From contig NC_063015.1 of the NCBI RefSeq assembly GCF_020509005.1, forward strand, positions 3,596,001 to 3,660,000: a DNA stretch of 64,000 bases. The letters are read 5' to 3'. The DNA is from Fulvia fulva. Its lineage: Eukaryota > Ascomycota > Dothideomycetes > Mycosphaerellales > Mycosphaerellaceae. Position numbers and translations under genes: made by a program. Below the pieces are notes generated by a model, which saw only the letters and a program-made list of their open reading frames with translations, ran no database searches and was not told the DNA's origin. Each line of letters begins with the position of its first letter. The stretch's first letter is position 1. This document shows positions 9,435 through 21,954 of this stretch, piece by piece.

Positions 9435-10424
9435 TAATAAGATAGATAGATTTATTATTGCCCTGTTCTAGGACCCTATTTGGCCTATATAGGTATATAT
9501 CTATTGTTATATATAAAGGGAAACCCGAATAGGTGAAAACCCTTCCCGCCCCCGACTTCTCCTTATCTAGATTAGCTTTCCCTCTAAACGTACGTAGTCT
9601 ATATTACTACCCTATTAGTCCCCGCTCCTAGCCGGTCTCGTCGCGCTACGTCGTGTCCTCTCTTCCTATACTACTCCTACTAGGCGGTACTGTTCTAGCT
9701 AGCCCTTCTCTAGTATCTAGTTCGTAATACGCCGTAGGTCCTTAATGTTATTAAGAAGTGCCCTAATCGTCCGGTTCCTCGCCTTTACTATCTACTCCCC
9801 TCTTCCTAGCGACTACCTCGGATAGATAAGGAGTACGTACTATACGTTCTAGGAGTAATAGCCGTAGGGGTAGCTAGTATTCGTATATTCTAGAACCTTC
9901 CTCTATAATAGGTACTCCTCGAGGCCGATATATTCGCTTCGTAGTTAGGTTACTATACTACTCTATACCCTCGTAAGGCGGTAGTAGATAAGCTTCGGGA
10001 GGTACTTGACCGCTAATTTCGTAGCTAACTATTCCTTAAGTTATCCCGCTAGCTAAGGACGTCTACTATACCCTATACCCTAGTTATTCTACCTCTCTTT
10101 CTATAGTTACTCTATAAACGATTTCTTACCCTCCTATTATATTACTAGCTATTCGTCCCTTACCCGGTAGTTCGGCTCGTTTCCGGGTCGAATGCCCTTA
10201 TACGCTAGTACTAATTTACGGGCCCTTACGACTATACTAGCGATAACCTTCTTTACTAGGTACTATACTAACTTACCTAAGTAGGAGGTCCGTAGTCTCT
10301 ATATATATAGGTCGATCGGCGGTAAAGCGGTCTCGTACTTAAGTATCCTTATTAGTATCGACTTATATACCCCGGTGACCTTCCTTAGGCATTAGTTTTA
10401 GATCTTCGCTAACGGCGTAGTTTT
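9435..10424 (-). mobile_element. LINE F2: 5'-truncated, RIPped copy of the LINE C family
   Basis: Starts at the left with the reverse complement of the ctat tail (gatagatagattt) and matches the 3' end of LINE C and of LINE F (56079 onward) almost base for base, with TpA excess. It stops at 10424, a point equivalent to about 42396 in LINE C, where gypsy J sequence takes over. This is the usual 5' truncation of LINEs. Confidence 0.88.
9615..10424 (-). pseudogene. LINE F2 ORF2 C-terminal remnant
   Basis: Minus-strand frame matching the last about 260 residues of LINE C ORF2, including the EHIGL...YGY region and C-terminal zinc motif. It contains numerous TAG/TAA stops from RIP. The terminal stop (TAA) is at 9615-9617, equivalent to the LINE C stop. 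Non-functional. Confidence 0.8.
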
Positions 10425-12105
10425 AGTATTATCGGCGTAGGTCGTTAGTATTATACCGCTCCGGTAGGTCCTACGTCCGTCGTATTAGGCTATCGGGCTT
10501 TCTACCTTGTTTACCCGGTCGATATACGATCTTAGAGAAGAACTAGGAGAGGAATTCGGCCTAGCGTACTTAGCGTCGGTTTAGCTCTTTCGTAGTTATA
10601 AACTACTCTAGGTTTTTATAGTCGGAGTAGACGAGTACCGGCTTACCGCTATCTTATAGGTACTTAAAGTAGCCTTCCTCGCTATCTATATCTCCGGCTA
10701 TAAGCTTAGGTCGCTATTCTTCGAAGGCCTTAACGATCGTAAGTAATTCCTTATCGTAGATATCGTAATTATATTCCTAGAGGGACATCTTCTTAGAAAG
10801 GTAAGCGATAGGCCGTAGTACGCCGTCTTTATCTTACTAGCTAAGTATAGTAGCCGTTACGAAGTAAGATATATTAGTTTCGAGTACTGTCTCTCTTCCG
10901 GGTTTAAATATAGCTAATACGATACCTTCGACGTCCGTAAATACCTATTTAAGTCACTAAAATACGGATTAACATTCTAGGGACTATATAAACACTACGT
11001 CCTTCTTAGTAAGCCTAACTAGCGGTAGGACGATCTTACTATAGTTCTTAATAAATCTTCGGTAAAAGCCTACGAATCCGTTAAACGCGAGGATATCCTT
11101 AGCCGACTACGGCGTAGCCTAGTCTCGTATAGCCTATACTTTAGCTAGGTCTATAGACACGCCGTCTTTACTAATAATAAGGCCTAGGTGCTTCGTAGAT
11201 TACGTATAGAACTCGTACTTAGAGAAGTCTAGTTGTAATCCCGCGTCTTAAATCTTCTAAAGGACCTTCTTTATATATTTTATATACTCTTCTAGGGTGT
11301 CGCTAAAGATAAGAATATCGTCTAAGTATATAGAGTAGAAATTATCTAGGAACTCGCGAAGAGTGTCGTTAATATAAGACTAAAATATACCTAGCGTATT
11401 ATATAATCTAAACGGCATTACTAAGCACTCGAACTGTCTATATCTAGTAGTAAATACGGTCTTCTATTCGTGACCCTCCGTAATACGGATACGATTAAAG
11501 GCGGCGATTATATCGAGCTTAGTAAACTACTTCTTACCCGCTATCCTATTAAGCGTGTCTTATATTAAGGGGATAGGGTATCTAGACTTTAACGTAATAG
11601 CGTTTAGGCCGCGATAGTCTACGTATACCCGAAGTCTACTACTAGGCCTACGTACTATAAGTATAGGCGAAGCTATATCCGCTCGTCCTATATACCTTTA
11701 AATCTTCTAGTCGGCTAGGTAGCTATCCGTCTAATGCTTAATCACTTTATCCTCCTAAGGCGATATACGGAATAGATACTTAAAAGGTAGCTTACTTCCT
11801 TCCTTAAGGTTAATCTTATAATCGATACCTAGTCGGTATAGTAGTAGCTTATATACCGCCTAAGCCGAGAAGGTTTAGGCGTACTTATAGTACTCGGGTA
11901 GTAGGTAATCTACCGGGTCTATAATGTTGTCCTTATTAAGCAATTTATAGAACCGGTTAATATCTACTTACGCGTATATTTTATACGCCCGTAATAAGGG
12001 CCCGGATCTTTCTACTACTAGTATAAAGGCTACGGCTCGAGCGTCTAGTCGTTACGTAGTCTTATCTTCTACTACTATACTATAATTGCCTATTATACGC
12101 CGTAT
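10425..12105 (-). pseudogene. Gypsy J RT, RNase H and start of integrase region (remnant)
   Basis: Read on the minus strand from 12105 downward. RT starts near 11700 with [25 protein letters not shown]. It continues through the TKLD-type block to about 11000. RNase H follows at about 10850-10570, with YDIYDKELL-like sequence and KPVLVYSDYKNLE (about 10630). The following lines down to 10425 are the linker toward integrase. Stops occur at former Gln/Trp codons. Homology is clearly Ty3/gypsy; the chromovirus branch is likely but not shown. Confidence 0.8.
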
Positions 12106-12290
12106 TATCACTATACCGGCGTATATTTACTTAAACCCGCGGGTACGTACCTAGACCTTACGCCCGCTAACTAATCCGACTAGCGGCTTAGCGCCCTTAT
12201 ATAACTCTCGCGCTTTCCGCGCCTCCCTTAGATAGAATATCTATTCGACTTATACCTTACCCGACTACGTACTTATACCTACTTATAACA
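12106..12290 (+). repeat. 5' LTR of element I
   Basis: 185 bases, from tatcactataccgg to ttataaca. It matches 44415-44599 over its whole length with differences mostly of RIP type. Ends fit TG...CA after TG-to-TA change. Confidence 0.93.
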
Positions 12291-14560
12291 CTTCGAATAG
12301 ATTATTACTAACGTATAGAGAGACACGAGAAGCTATATTCGGGAGATTATAGAGAAACCGCGATAGTATACGAGGAAATACTAAGATTAGGTATCGTACT
12401 CGCTAAGTCGTACCTTGAAGTAGATTATAGCTAATATAGTAATAATAGCGAGACAGACCGGTACCGGCGTACTAGGCGTAAGTATAGAGAACACTAATAG
12501 ACGCGTTCATCGCGCGTCCCTTAATAGATTATCCTTCTTTACCCTACTATCCGATCTACCCGATAACGATAGCGCGAACCCGGCAATATAGACTTAAGGA
12601 CGTAAAGAGGATATCGTAAACAGGCTCCTCGACGAGAATAACTAGTACTATAAGTAGTATAAGAAGGTGTTCGACTAACTCAAGGCGATTAAGGAAGAGG
12701 AGGTCGAGATAGAGCTGAACTTGGCTAACCTATATAGGGCGGAGTTTATTAAGGATAAGGCAGAAGATAAGGGTACTAAGGTACCGAGGAAGAGGAGGGT
12801 TACTATCGACAACTTCGAGGAAGCCTTCGACTCGTTAAACGGGTTAAATATAGACAAGTTCAAGAAGACGGTTAAGAAATATCCCTAGTAGATCTATAAG
12901 ATCCTCTATAATATCGAGTCCGATTACCGACGTACGTATAAACTTAATACTAAGCTCGATATAGCTAACCGTATTAACCTCCGTAAGGCGTTAGATACTA
13001 AGGACTAGATAGACCGACTCGAGGATATAATCGACACGGAATAGGCGACTAGATAGTTCCTAGAAGAGGAGGTTACGCGACTAAAGGAGGAGATCGCTAA
13101 GCGCGATAATACTATCGTTATCGACCTAGACGAGCTTACGAGGGCTAAAGATATAAAGAAGGTGTATCGTACGTAGTATAAGGTAGCGGATAGCAAGCTA
13201 GTAGAGACCGAGACTAAGCTCGTAGTAGCCGAGAAGTGTATTGCTAAGCTTAAGAAGTAAGAGAAGGACCGTAGCTAGTCTAAGGAAAAGTAAGACCTAC
13301 TACCTTAGCGAACCGAGTCTAAAGAGTTACTAGAGCGTAGGCAAAATAGAGGCAAGCCTAATAAGAAGAAGTCGGACCCGGATTTATCGGACTTATTAGA
13401 CGACGAGGACGACGGTAATAAGGGCCGTAAGAATAGCCGTAAGGATAGTAGTCGTAAGGGTAGGAAGAATCGCCCGAGTACCGACTTAGATAGTAACCCT
13501 ATCTCCGTATACACGACTTACGACGCCGATATAACTACTAGTATCAAGTCCTCTAACGAGCTAAAGGCCCCTACTAAGTTCGATCTAAAGAGCGACGACA
13601 TTAAGTTCTAAGAGTAGTAGCGTACTACTAAAGCTAAGCTCTAAGCCTCGAAGTACCGTACTATAAAGGACTCCCTTTAGAACGTCTAGAGCTAGTTAAA
13701 GAACGGTATATAGACCTATATCGACTTAAGGATCCCTAGTCTTACTAAGTCTACGGAAGGCACGACTACTTAGTACGCTTCTATAGATAAGATAATAGAA
13801 GATCTAGCCCGGCGCTACGGTACCCGTAATGCCTATACTAATACTATAACTAAGCTTAATAGTCTATAGTAGGGTAATAAGGAGAAGTTCAGTAACTTCT
13901 ACCTATCCTTCTATAAGAACGCCGATATCGTTAACCTTAATAACGGCGCGAAGGAAAAGAAACTTAAGAAGGACTTCCTACTCTGTAAGTTAAACTCGCG
14001 CTATAATAACCGTATTATAAACGAGGACATAGTCAATATGACCCTTAAGCAAGTCGTATCTACGCTATATAACTACGAGGTCAAGTTTAAGGCGTTCGAC
14101 CTTAAGTACGGTAAGACCGGTAATAGTAATAAGACCTAAGGTAATAAGAAGACTACTAAGGGTAACGGTAATAAGAAGGATACGGCTTCGGGTAGTAGCG
14201 GTAATAACACTAACCCGAACGCTAAGGCTAAGTAGGCTAATCGACCTTAGGCATTTTAGTATATCTAACCTTTAGATACTACTCGCGCCTAGGAATATAT
14301 CGATTAGAATTAGTGCTTAAAATACGAATAAGAAGGTTACCGCCGTATCGATACCGATTAGTACTCCCTTCGAGATGTCGCCCGCCGCCTATTTACGCTA
14401 GGCTATAACCTAAGTAATAATCGCCGTAACGGTAGTAATAGTAGTAACGCTAATAATACCGGCGGCGCGAGAAACGCCTAGTCTACTCCGTAAGCGTAAT
14501 ACGTAGTAGACTACAGGAGTTAGAGTTACGAGAAAACGAGAAAAAGTATAAATATAAATA
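12291..14560 (+). pseudogene. Element I gag remnant
   Basis: Plus-strand reading gives a charged, heptad-rich gag: VTIDNFEEAFDSLNGLN (about 12795), a coiled-coil and Lys/Glu-rich stretch to about 13500, then a gag core with DDIKF (13597), IPSLTKSTEGTTT (about 13730) and LARRYGTRNAYTNT (about 13808). Near 14310-14360 lies a decayed zinc knuckle (CLKYEQEGYRR-type, with Cys and His lost to Tyr). Minus-strand ORFs here are shadows. Stops are TAG/TAA. The protein would have formed the particle shell. Confidence 0.75.
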
Positions 14561-14639
14561 TAGGCCTCCTAAGGGAGGCAAGGTTTTAAGTATATCGGTA
14601 TACTCCCTAGTAGCTATAAACTACTCTATAGAAAAATAT

Positions 14640-16778
14640 AATCCGGTAATAGCTTCTTATCTAGTTATACTATACATAGTGAATAGAAAGATCCCTACTT
14701 AAACCCTTTATAATAATAGTACTAACTCTACGTACTTTAATATCGACTTTATATATAAGAACAACCTTAATATAATATAGCTACCTAATCCGTTAGGGCT
14801 AATATTAGTAGATAGCCGACCTACTAGTAACCTTATTACTTATAGAACAACGGCATAGATTTAGATCGGTAACTACGTAGAGAATAGGTCTAGCTACTAC
14901 GTATTACTAGAATACGATATAGTCCTCGGCCGTCCCTAGTACGACGAGTATTAACCTACGTTCTACTATACGTTAGGAACTATAACCCTATTCTTACTAT
15001 ATTGTCGACAGAACTATATACTCGGAACTAAACTAGTATACGTATAGTCTATTAACGACAAGGGTATTTTACTAAGGGGCGTTCTTTAGACCAAGATACT
15101 AGTACTAGAGAGTTCGTAACCTTAAGCTCTATCTAATTACGTCAAACCCTACGTAGAGGATAAAGACGAATCTATAGTAGTATAGGAGACGTATACGACG
15201 AAGGTAGTAATATAACGTACCGTCGATACCTACGATAAACCGGAAACGTCTTATTACGTCCGCTAGCTACTATCCGCCGATAGGGTTAAAACACTTAAGC
15301 GCCTAGCGCATCGAACGAAGAAAGAACTAAAGGTCGAGACTAAGCCGGAGATCGATATCAAGCCTATTAATATAGAAGCACTTCGGCGTATAAGCCGGAG
15401 GAAGGGCTATAAAGTATATATAATATAGATGTTTAACCCGAAAAAAAATCTTAATAAGTAAGTCGCGCGAGACCCGCTATCCGCGTATATACTAAAGGCT
15501 TTCGATATAAGAGCGAAGTAAGTACTAGGAGGTAGCGCGGCAATATTAGTAGATAGTAATACTTAAGAAAACATAGATAGATAGGAGGAGTCCCGGGGTA
15601 ACTATACCTAGCGGTAACTTAACGCCTCTACTATATTAGCTAACGACTATTAACGTTTTATAAACGGTAAGGACAAAGACTAGGATCCTATCCCTTTGTT
15701 ACTAGTAGAGTTTAGGGAAATGGCTAGGCTGTTTAGCCGTAAGGAAGGAGATAAGGTCCTACCGCGACGGCCTAGCGTAGACTATAAGATCAAGCTAAAG
15801 AATAGTTAGACACCGCTATTTCGAAGACTATACTCCTTCTCTATACGGGAGAACGAGGTAATTAAGAAGTAGATTGACGACCAACTTAAGAAAGGTCTTA
15901 TTTAGAGAAGCGTATTACTAGTAGTAGTACCTATTCTAATAGTTAAAAAGCCGGGTAGAGGGCTACGAGTATACGTAGACTATAGAGCTCTAAACGAGCT
16001 TACGACGAAGAGTCGCTACCCGATTCTACTATTTTAAGAGACCTTAGATCGTATTGCTAGCGCGTAATAGTTCACTAAGCTAGATGTTATCGCTACGTTC
16101 AATCGTATCCGTATTATAGTAGGAGACGAGTAGAAAACGGCCTTTACTACTAGATATAGGTAGTTTAAGTACGTAGTTATGCCTTTTAGACTATATAATA
16201 TACTAGGAACGTTTTAGTCATTTATAAACGATATACTAAGGGAGTTTCTAGATGACTTCGTGTTATATTACCTTAATAACGTACTTGTCTTTAGTAAGAT
16301 AAGAGAAGAGTATCTCTAATATGTCCTAAAGGTTCTATAAAAGCTTGATACCGCCGGGCTCTAGTTAGATATTAATAAATACGAGTTCTTTAGACACGAG
16401 ACTACTTATCTAGGTGTTATTATTATAAATAAGGGCATTAAGATAGACCTAGCTAATATTAAATGCGTTAAGAATTAGCCTATACCCGCAAATATTACCA
16501 ATATCTTGTCGTTTATAGGGTTTACTAACTTCTACTATAGGTTTATTAAGGATTTTAGTAAGATCGACTTACCTATAACGAAGCTTACGAGGAAGAATGT
16601 CCTATAGGACTAGTCTCTAGTATATTAATAGGCGTTCGAGGCATAAAAACAAGTATTTATCGATACGCCTACCTTAAAACACTTCTACCTAGGGCGAGAG
16701 ACTATTCTAGAAACAGATGCCTTAGATTACGTAACAGTAGTAGTACTCTTATAACGTAACGAGCGAGGAGTGTTATAT
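14640..16778 (+). pseudogene. Element I protease, RT and start of RNase H (remnant)
   Basis: Protease is suggested by LILVDSRPTSNLI (about 14800), with the Asp-Ser-Gly changed. RT begins near 15740: [33 protein letters not shown] (about 15930-16000), FTKLDVIATFN, TAFTTRY, and the catalytic block reads YYLNNVLVFS (about 16267-16296), so both Asp have become Asn by G-to-A. TYLGVIII and IIPA-type linker follow, then RNase H start ETDALDYVTVVVL (about 16715). The frame runs into PIAYI at 16778, where LINE E is inserted. Confidence 0.85.
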
Positions 16779-16793
16779 CCTATCGCTTATATA
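16779..16793. repeat. Target-site duplication of LINE E, left copy
   Basis: cctatcgcttatata here and at 21775-21789. It lies in the PIAYI codons of element I RNase H. Confidence 0.92.
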
Positions 16794-16993
16794 GATAGAT
16801 AGATTATTTATTCGCCTGTTTTAGTGCCCTATAGCCTATGTAGGTCTCTCGCTATTTAGGTCTATTTGTGTAGGTAGGAAACCCGATTAACGGATGAAAA
16901 CCTCCTCGTCTTTGCCCTCCTCGTTCTTTCCTGTCTTGTCCTTTCGTTCTCCTTCCTTCAGGGTACGCTAGTGTCATAGTTGTTACTATATAA

Positions 16994-19900
16994 CTACCTT
17001 ACCCGTAACCCTAGTGATGTCCTCCTCTCGATTCCCTTTCTCCCTTCTGTTTCCCCGGCTCTTCTCTCTCTCCCTCCTCTCTATCCACCTTTCCGTTTCT
17101 ACTACTAGGGAGAATTGCTCTAGGTAGTCCTCGTTAAGGATCCATCTTGTCACTCTCCTTATATCTTGTCTGTCCTGGATAATAGCCTGGTATTGCCTGT
17201 CTCTTGCCTTCGCCCTCTACTAGCTTCTCCCTTTTACCCACTTAGTACAGTTCAGCACTATGTGCTCCGGGTTTTGGGATAGGTAGCCACAGGGGTAACG
17301 TTTAGAATCGTATCCTAGGACTCTTCTTTAGTGCAAGTATGCTCTTAGCCCAATGTACTCAGAGCGAATCTGGATAGCTATACTTACTTCCGCCCGCTTT
17401 AGGTCTTTGTAGATAAGGTAGTTATACCTCCCGAAGGTCCTGGCCGCTAGTAGGGCTCCTAGCCTCACCGGTTTTTGGTTCTAACGCGTTTCCTATAGGT
17501 GACCTGCGATCCTTTCTGCTTGGCTTTGCTTCTTTTTCCCTTTGTCCCCTGTGTTAGCTTGCTCCCTCAGAGCTTCTCTCTGTTCAAGGGCTGCTAGGAT
17601 TTCCTGTGATGTTTTTAGGTCTGCTTCCTTCTATAGGATCATATGTGGCCGGTTGGGTCTTCTCCTCCTCTCCTACTAGGTTCTTATCCTTTGAGTAGCT
17701 GCTTAGATGGTTCCCTAGGCTGGGTATACTAATGTCTTCTCTACGTATTGACACCTCATGCCCTGGAGGTACTCCCTAATAGGGGCTGTACCTGATTCCA
17801 TTTCCATTATCCTGTAAGGGGTTGACTTGTATACCCCTAGTACTCTCTTTAGGTAGGCTGCCTACGCTCTATTAAGGGGGTCCTTAATTCTCTTCGGGAT
17901 GTGTTTTTCCGCTGCCCAAATTGCTGCTCTATATAGCATTACGGGCTTGATAATAGCCTTGTACATAGTCTAGGCCTTTATAAAGGTCGCCCCCTAGGTT
18001 GACGTAGTGAGTCTCTCGATTGATTGTCTATTAGTGTCCGCTCTCGCTTACGCCTTCTTCACTTGTAGTCCCTAGCTAAGTTTCGGGTCTAGCCATATCC
18101 TAAGGACTCTAAGTTCCCTTATAGGATAGGTCTCGAACCCCTAGATTTTTACTAGTGCTGCTAAGTTGTGTTTTGTCTTTGCCTTGCTAAAATAGATAAG
18201 TTAGTACTTGTCCGGTACGAATTTTGCCCTATACTCTCTTGCCCACTTTTCGCATTGTCTATGTCTCTCCTCTAGGAGTGCGCAGTTTTCCTCTATAGAC
18301 CCCGACCACGCTAGGATATTTGTGTTATCTACGAACCCCGATACTAAGGTGTTTACTGTTTCTAGGAGTAGGGTCAGGTCGGCTATAAAGAGGAGGAACA
18401 GAATTGGGGAGAGTGTAGAGCCCTATAGGATGCCCGTGTTCGCAATTAGGGTCTACGGGGCTTTGAAGGACCCTAGGAGGATCTAGGTTGTTCTGTCCTT
18501 AAGGAATGACTACATAAAGTATACTATCTAGGCTGGGATGCTTTTTATTCTAAGGATGTGTAGGAGCCTTACGTAGGACACGTTGTCGAAAGCCCCTGAT
18601 ATGTCTAGTAAAAGTAGTGAGGCTACCTTGTTGTTACTATAGTGCTAGATATGTCTGATTTGCTCTATAATCAGTTCGACTGCTATGAGGGTAGATCTCT
18701 TTTGTCTCCCCCCTATTTACGTTACCGGGAGGAGGTTGTGTTCTTCTACTATTCCGGTGAGCCTTATAGCCACGACCTTCTCTAGGAGCTTCCCTAGTGT
18801 GTTCAGCAACGCAATTGGTCTATATGACTTCAACTTGGTATAGTCTTCCTTTTGGGGTTTCCTTAGGACGCAAGTCAGTAATTACCTAAAGGCCTTTAGG
18901 CAATACCCCTACTTTATACACTAGGTAAAGATTGGCGTAAGCACTAGAGTAATGAGGCTACTACTAGCTTTTAGGTAATAGTTAGGGATCTTGTCTAGGC
19001 CTAGGGCTTTGTTGCCCTTCAGTTTCTTAATAATGTTTCCGATCTCTATAGTAGACACTTGCTAGTTAGCCTCCCTTAGCGGAGGAATGTGTGTTCCTAG
19101 GATGTTACTTAGGTCTACCTCTACCTAAGTCCCGAAGAAGTGGTCTGCGAATGCTTTCGCTTTCCCTATCGGAGTGGTTTACGTTTCCCCGTCTTAGTCC
19201 TATATTAAGGGAAACTAGGGCGGGGAGTTTCGTTCCTCGTCTAGTTTCCTAGCCTATTCTACTAGTCTCTAGATTTGTTCCGGGTGTTCTATAATCATCC
19301 CTATAGTTGACCTCCACCCCTACGTCTTGTCTCTTCTGATCTGCGCCTTCTTTGCTTTATACGCGTTGTTATAGGCTTCCTAGTTTGCTTAGGTACGTCG
19401 TTGCTCCTATCTCCTTCTTACTCTCCTTGCCTCCTTGACTTTGGCTATACACTCTAGTGTCTAGTATAGCTTCTAGTATAGCGACCATCTCTTCTTAGGT
19501 ATATAGGCCTAGGCTGCCCTTTGTATAGCTTCTATTAGCTACTCTACTACTTGGTCAATCCCCTCCGTTATGTGTATATTATTAATGTTTACCTGTTCTA
19601 GTTCGCCTTCTAGCCGCTGCTATACTAGTGTCCACTCGGCCTGCTTCTAGCAGAGCCTCCTCTTAGGTTCCCTCTCCTCCTTAACTATGAGTTGGATGTC
19701 GGTTTGGATTGGATAGTGGTCTAATAAGGACTCTAGTTGGTCATTAACTATATAGCTTTCTACCCGTCGTATTAAGGCGTAGGACATAAAGTATAGGTCT
19801 AGCGTGCTAGAACTGTTGTTTCTAGCCCAAGTTTCTGTTCCCTTTGGCGTAATCAAGTCCATTTGGGCTGTTTCTATCTGACTAATAAGCCTCCCTACTA

Positions 19901-20393
19901 AGAAGTAGTGTGCTAGGGTGAAGTCCGATCCCTACTTTAGGTAGTAGAGGTTGAAATCTCCTATCACGATGTTATAGTTTTGTTAGTCCATTGCTTCCGG
20001 GAGCCTTCCTAGCGTGTGTAGTTGTGTGCTGCTTCTAGACTCTAGAGGTGGGTTGTATACGCTATGGATTAGGACCTGGCCTTGAGTTGTTTTGAGCTAT
20101 ACTATAGTGATATCCCTATCGGTTCTCGGCCAGGCCTACTAGTCCTCTGCTAGTACCTTCTTACTAACATAGATACAAGTTCGTAGGACTCCCTCGGTTC
20201 TGTTTATTACTACGTAGTATCTCGGGTCTCGTATAGTTAATAGAATCCTAGAGTATAGGTTGATCTATAGTTCCTATATTGCTATAATATAGTGTTCCTC
20301 CGGGTCTAAGGCTTATAGAAAGCTCCTTTGAACCTTGTCTTTGCTTCTGTTCATATTATACTAAATGATTGATAGTCTATTAGTATAAGGCAT
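16994..20393 (-). pseudogene. LINE E ORF2 (endonuclease/RT) inactivated by RIP
   Basis: Collinear with LINE D ORF2, from the ATG at 20391-20393 to the TAG at 16994-16996. Compared with D, one can see His to Tyr, Thr to Ile, Ser to Leu, Cys to Tyr and Glu to Lys changes in the endonuclease region (around 19650-19860), all of CA-to-TA or TG-to-TA type. TAG stops appear at Trp and Gln codons. The catalytic SSDH is changed to LLDH and FVDDTN to a variant near 18320-18340. It cannot encode a full protein. Confidence 0.92.
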
Positions 20394-21685
20394 TAGGACA
20401 TGTTTATGTCTAGGTCCGTTTAGTCTTGCTGTTGGTCTTACTGTTAGTTTTCCCGTCCCTCCTCCTATTCTTCCCTCTGGGGTTGGCTCCCTATTATTTG
20501 GTTAATTCTCATTTGTCTATTGCTCTACGCTACCTTGTATAAGAACGTTAGTCTCCCTATTACTAGCACTATTTGTAGCACCTCTTATGGCCGGGGTCTC
20601 TTATTCGGGTAGGTAGTTCTCTCTAGTTATTTCTGTTCATATACTAGGAACCTAGTTAGTGTTGTTACCCTTGCTTCCCGCGCTCTCTACTGGGCTAATA
20701 GTCTAACTAGGCATTAGTTTGACTATGCCGGGTGTTTTCTCCTATATACTACGCATCTTATGTCCTCCTCCCGTTTTTGGCACTCTTAGGTCGCGTGATT
20801 ACTAGCATAGTATAAGTAGACTAGTGTGGCTTTGCTATACTTTAGGGCAATATGTCCGTACTGTTAATAGTTAAAACATTAAAGGATTCTGTAGTTACTC
20901 TAATAGATTTCTATATCTAGCCTCTCAAAGTCCCTATACAACCCTTAGTCTAAGACCTTATTCGCTTGCTCTAGTGTTGCAACCTATAAGATCAGCGAGG
21001 AGGCCCTCTTGCCCTCCTCTATCTTCTTCTTGACCTACGCTGTCTTTGTGATCTATAGTCCTAGTACTGTTACCTAGTTTTGCCTCTAGAGGTTTGGTGT
21101 ATCCCTTTGTGTATTAAAGGTTCGTGGGACCCTATGCGCAATTACTATGTACTGTTGATAGGAGACTTTCGCTATGCTCCCGATCTTTAGTGTCTACTCC
21201 TTGTTTATTTCGAGGGCCTTCTTGTCCTATACGTATACTATAAACAGCTTGACCCCTTTGTTGTCTGCCCTTGCCCCTACTATTCCCTTTACTCCGATCT
21301 TCTCGACTATCTCCCTCCCGGTCATCTTTCCTATCTCTTCCTTCTCTTTCTGGTCCGTAATATAGACTCGTAGTACTGTACTTTAAGGGGGGGTAGGTTG
21401 GCTCGCGATTGTTGCCTAGGTCGTTAGGCCCTAGGTCTGTCTCGGGTCTCTTTAAGGGTTGTTTCTTACGTTTCGTGTTGCTGCCTCGATTGCCATGTTA
21501 ATCGTAGTGCTTGTTTGTCGTTTGAGCGCCTTTAGTCCCCCGAGCAGTTCGCTTATTACTCCTTTTAGTGCTCTCTCCGGAAACCTCCCTTCTTCTGCCG
21601 CCACTATCTCTTCCGCCTTCTTGTAGAGCGTCCTCTACTCGTCTCCCCCTTGCTCTCGGTCGTCTACTGCCGTCGTCGTCGCCAT
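20393..21685 (-). pseudogene. LINE E ORF1 (zinc-knuckle) inactivated by RIP
   Basis: Starts with ATGGCGACGACGACGG as in LINE D (complement at 21683-21685) and ends at a TAA at 20393-20395, where D has TGA. Frame is broken by TAG stops. Zinc-knuckle cysteines are partly converted to Tyr around 20700-20900. Collinear with D ORF1 without large gaps. Confidence 0.9.
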
Positions 21686-21705
21686 TTTTCCAACTCTACT
21701 CGACT

Positions 21706-21774
21706 TAAAGCGAGAATATAGGTACGAAGTATAGATATAAAGGGTATAGTATAATTGCTATACAAAACGAAAGA
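21706..21774 (-). other. LTR-derived segment at the 5' end of LINE E
   Basis: On the plus strand this reads taaagcgagaat...cgaaaga and matches 30235-30305 of solo LTR 1 (and the same part of solo LTR 2) base by base apart from RIP-type changes and one indel. In LINE E it is in antisense orientation relative to the LTR. It sits inside the target duplications, so it arrived with the LINE. Confidence 0.8.
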
Positions 21775-21789
21775 CCTATCGCTTATATA
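21775..21789. repeat. Target-site duplication of LINE E, right copy
   Basis: Second copy of cctatcgcttatata, adjoining the 5' end of LINE E (which is on the minus strand). It fixes the 5' end of E at 21774. Confidence 0.92.
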
Positions 21790-21886
21790 TCTAAGAAGAT
21801 AGATCCCTAGTATTATAACTACGATATCTACGATAAGGAGCTCCTAGCTATTATATAAGCTTTCGAGAAATAGCGACCGGAGCTAA
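21790..21886 (+). pseudogene. Element I RNase H fragment between LINEs E and D
   Basis: About 100 bases of element I left between two insertions. With the preceding duplication it reads PIAYISKKIDP, then YDIYDKELLAI and FEK, the standard gypsy RNase H block. It continues directly from the frame that ends at 16793 and is resumed at 26864. Confidence 0.85.
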
Positions 21887-21902
21887 CTATTAACGAATAC
21901 GG
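21887..21902. repeat. Target-site duplication of LINE D, left copy
   Basis: 16-base ctattaacgaatacgg, repeated at 26848-26863. Confidence 0.93.
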
Positions 21903-21954
21903 ATATATCCCCGTAACGAGATCTTAGTGTCCTACTATATAATCTTGGCCAAAA

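Larger units (their letters stand above)
16794..21774 (-). mobile_element. LINE E: full-length RIPped copy of the LINE D family, minus strand
   Basis: A 4981-base insertion in element I with a 15-base duplication. It aligns with LINE D over both ORFs and the 3' untranslated region. Differences are mostly CA to TA and TG to TA on either strand, creating stops in both ORFs. The ctat tail is at the left. It lies head to head with LINE D, with a 128-base gap between their 5' ends. The first 69 bases at its 5' end do not match LINE D but match a solo LTR found elsewhere in the window. Confidence 0.95.

Noticed and set aside
12675..13514. Ser/Leu-rich minus-strand ORFs in element I gag
   Set aside because: They mirror the Lys/Glu-rich gag on the plus strand; low complexity and no domain.
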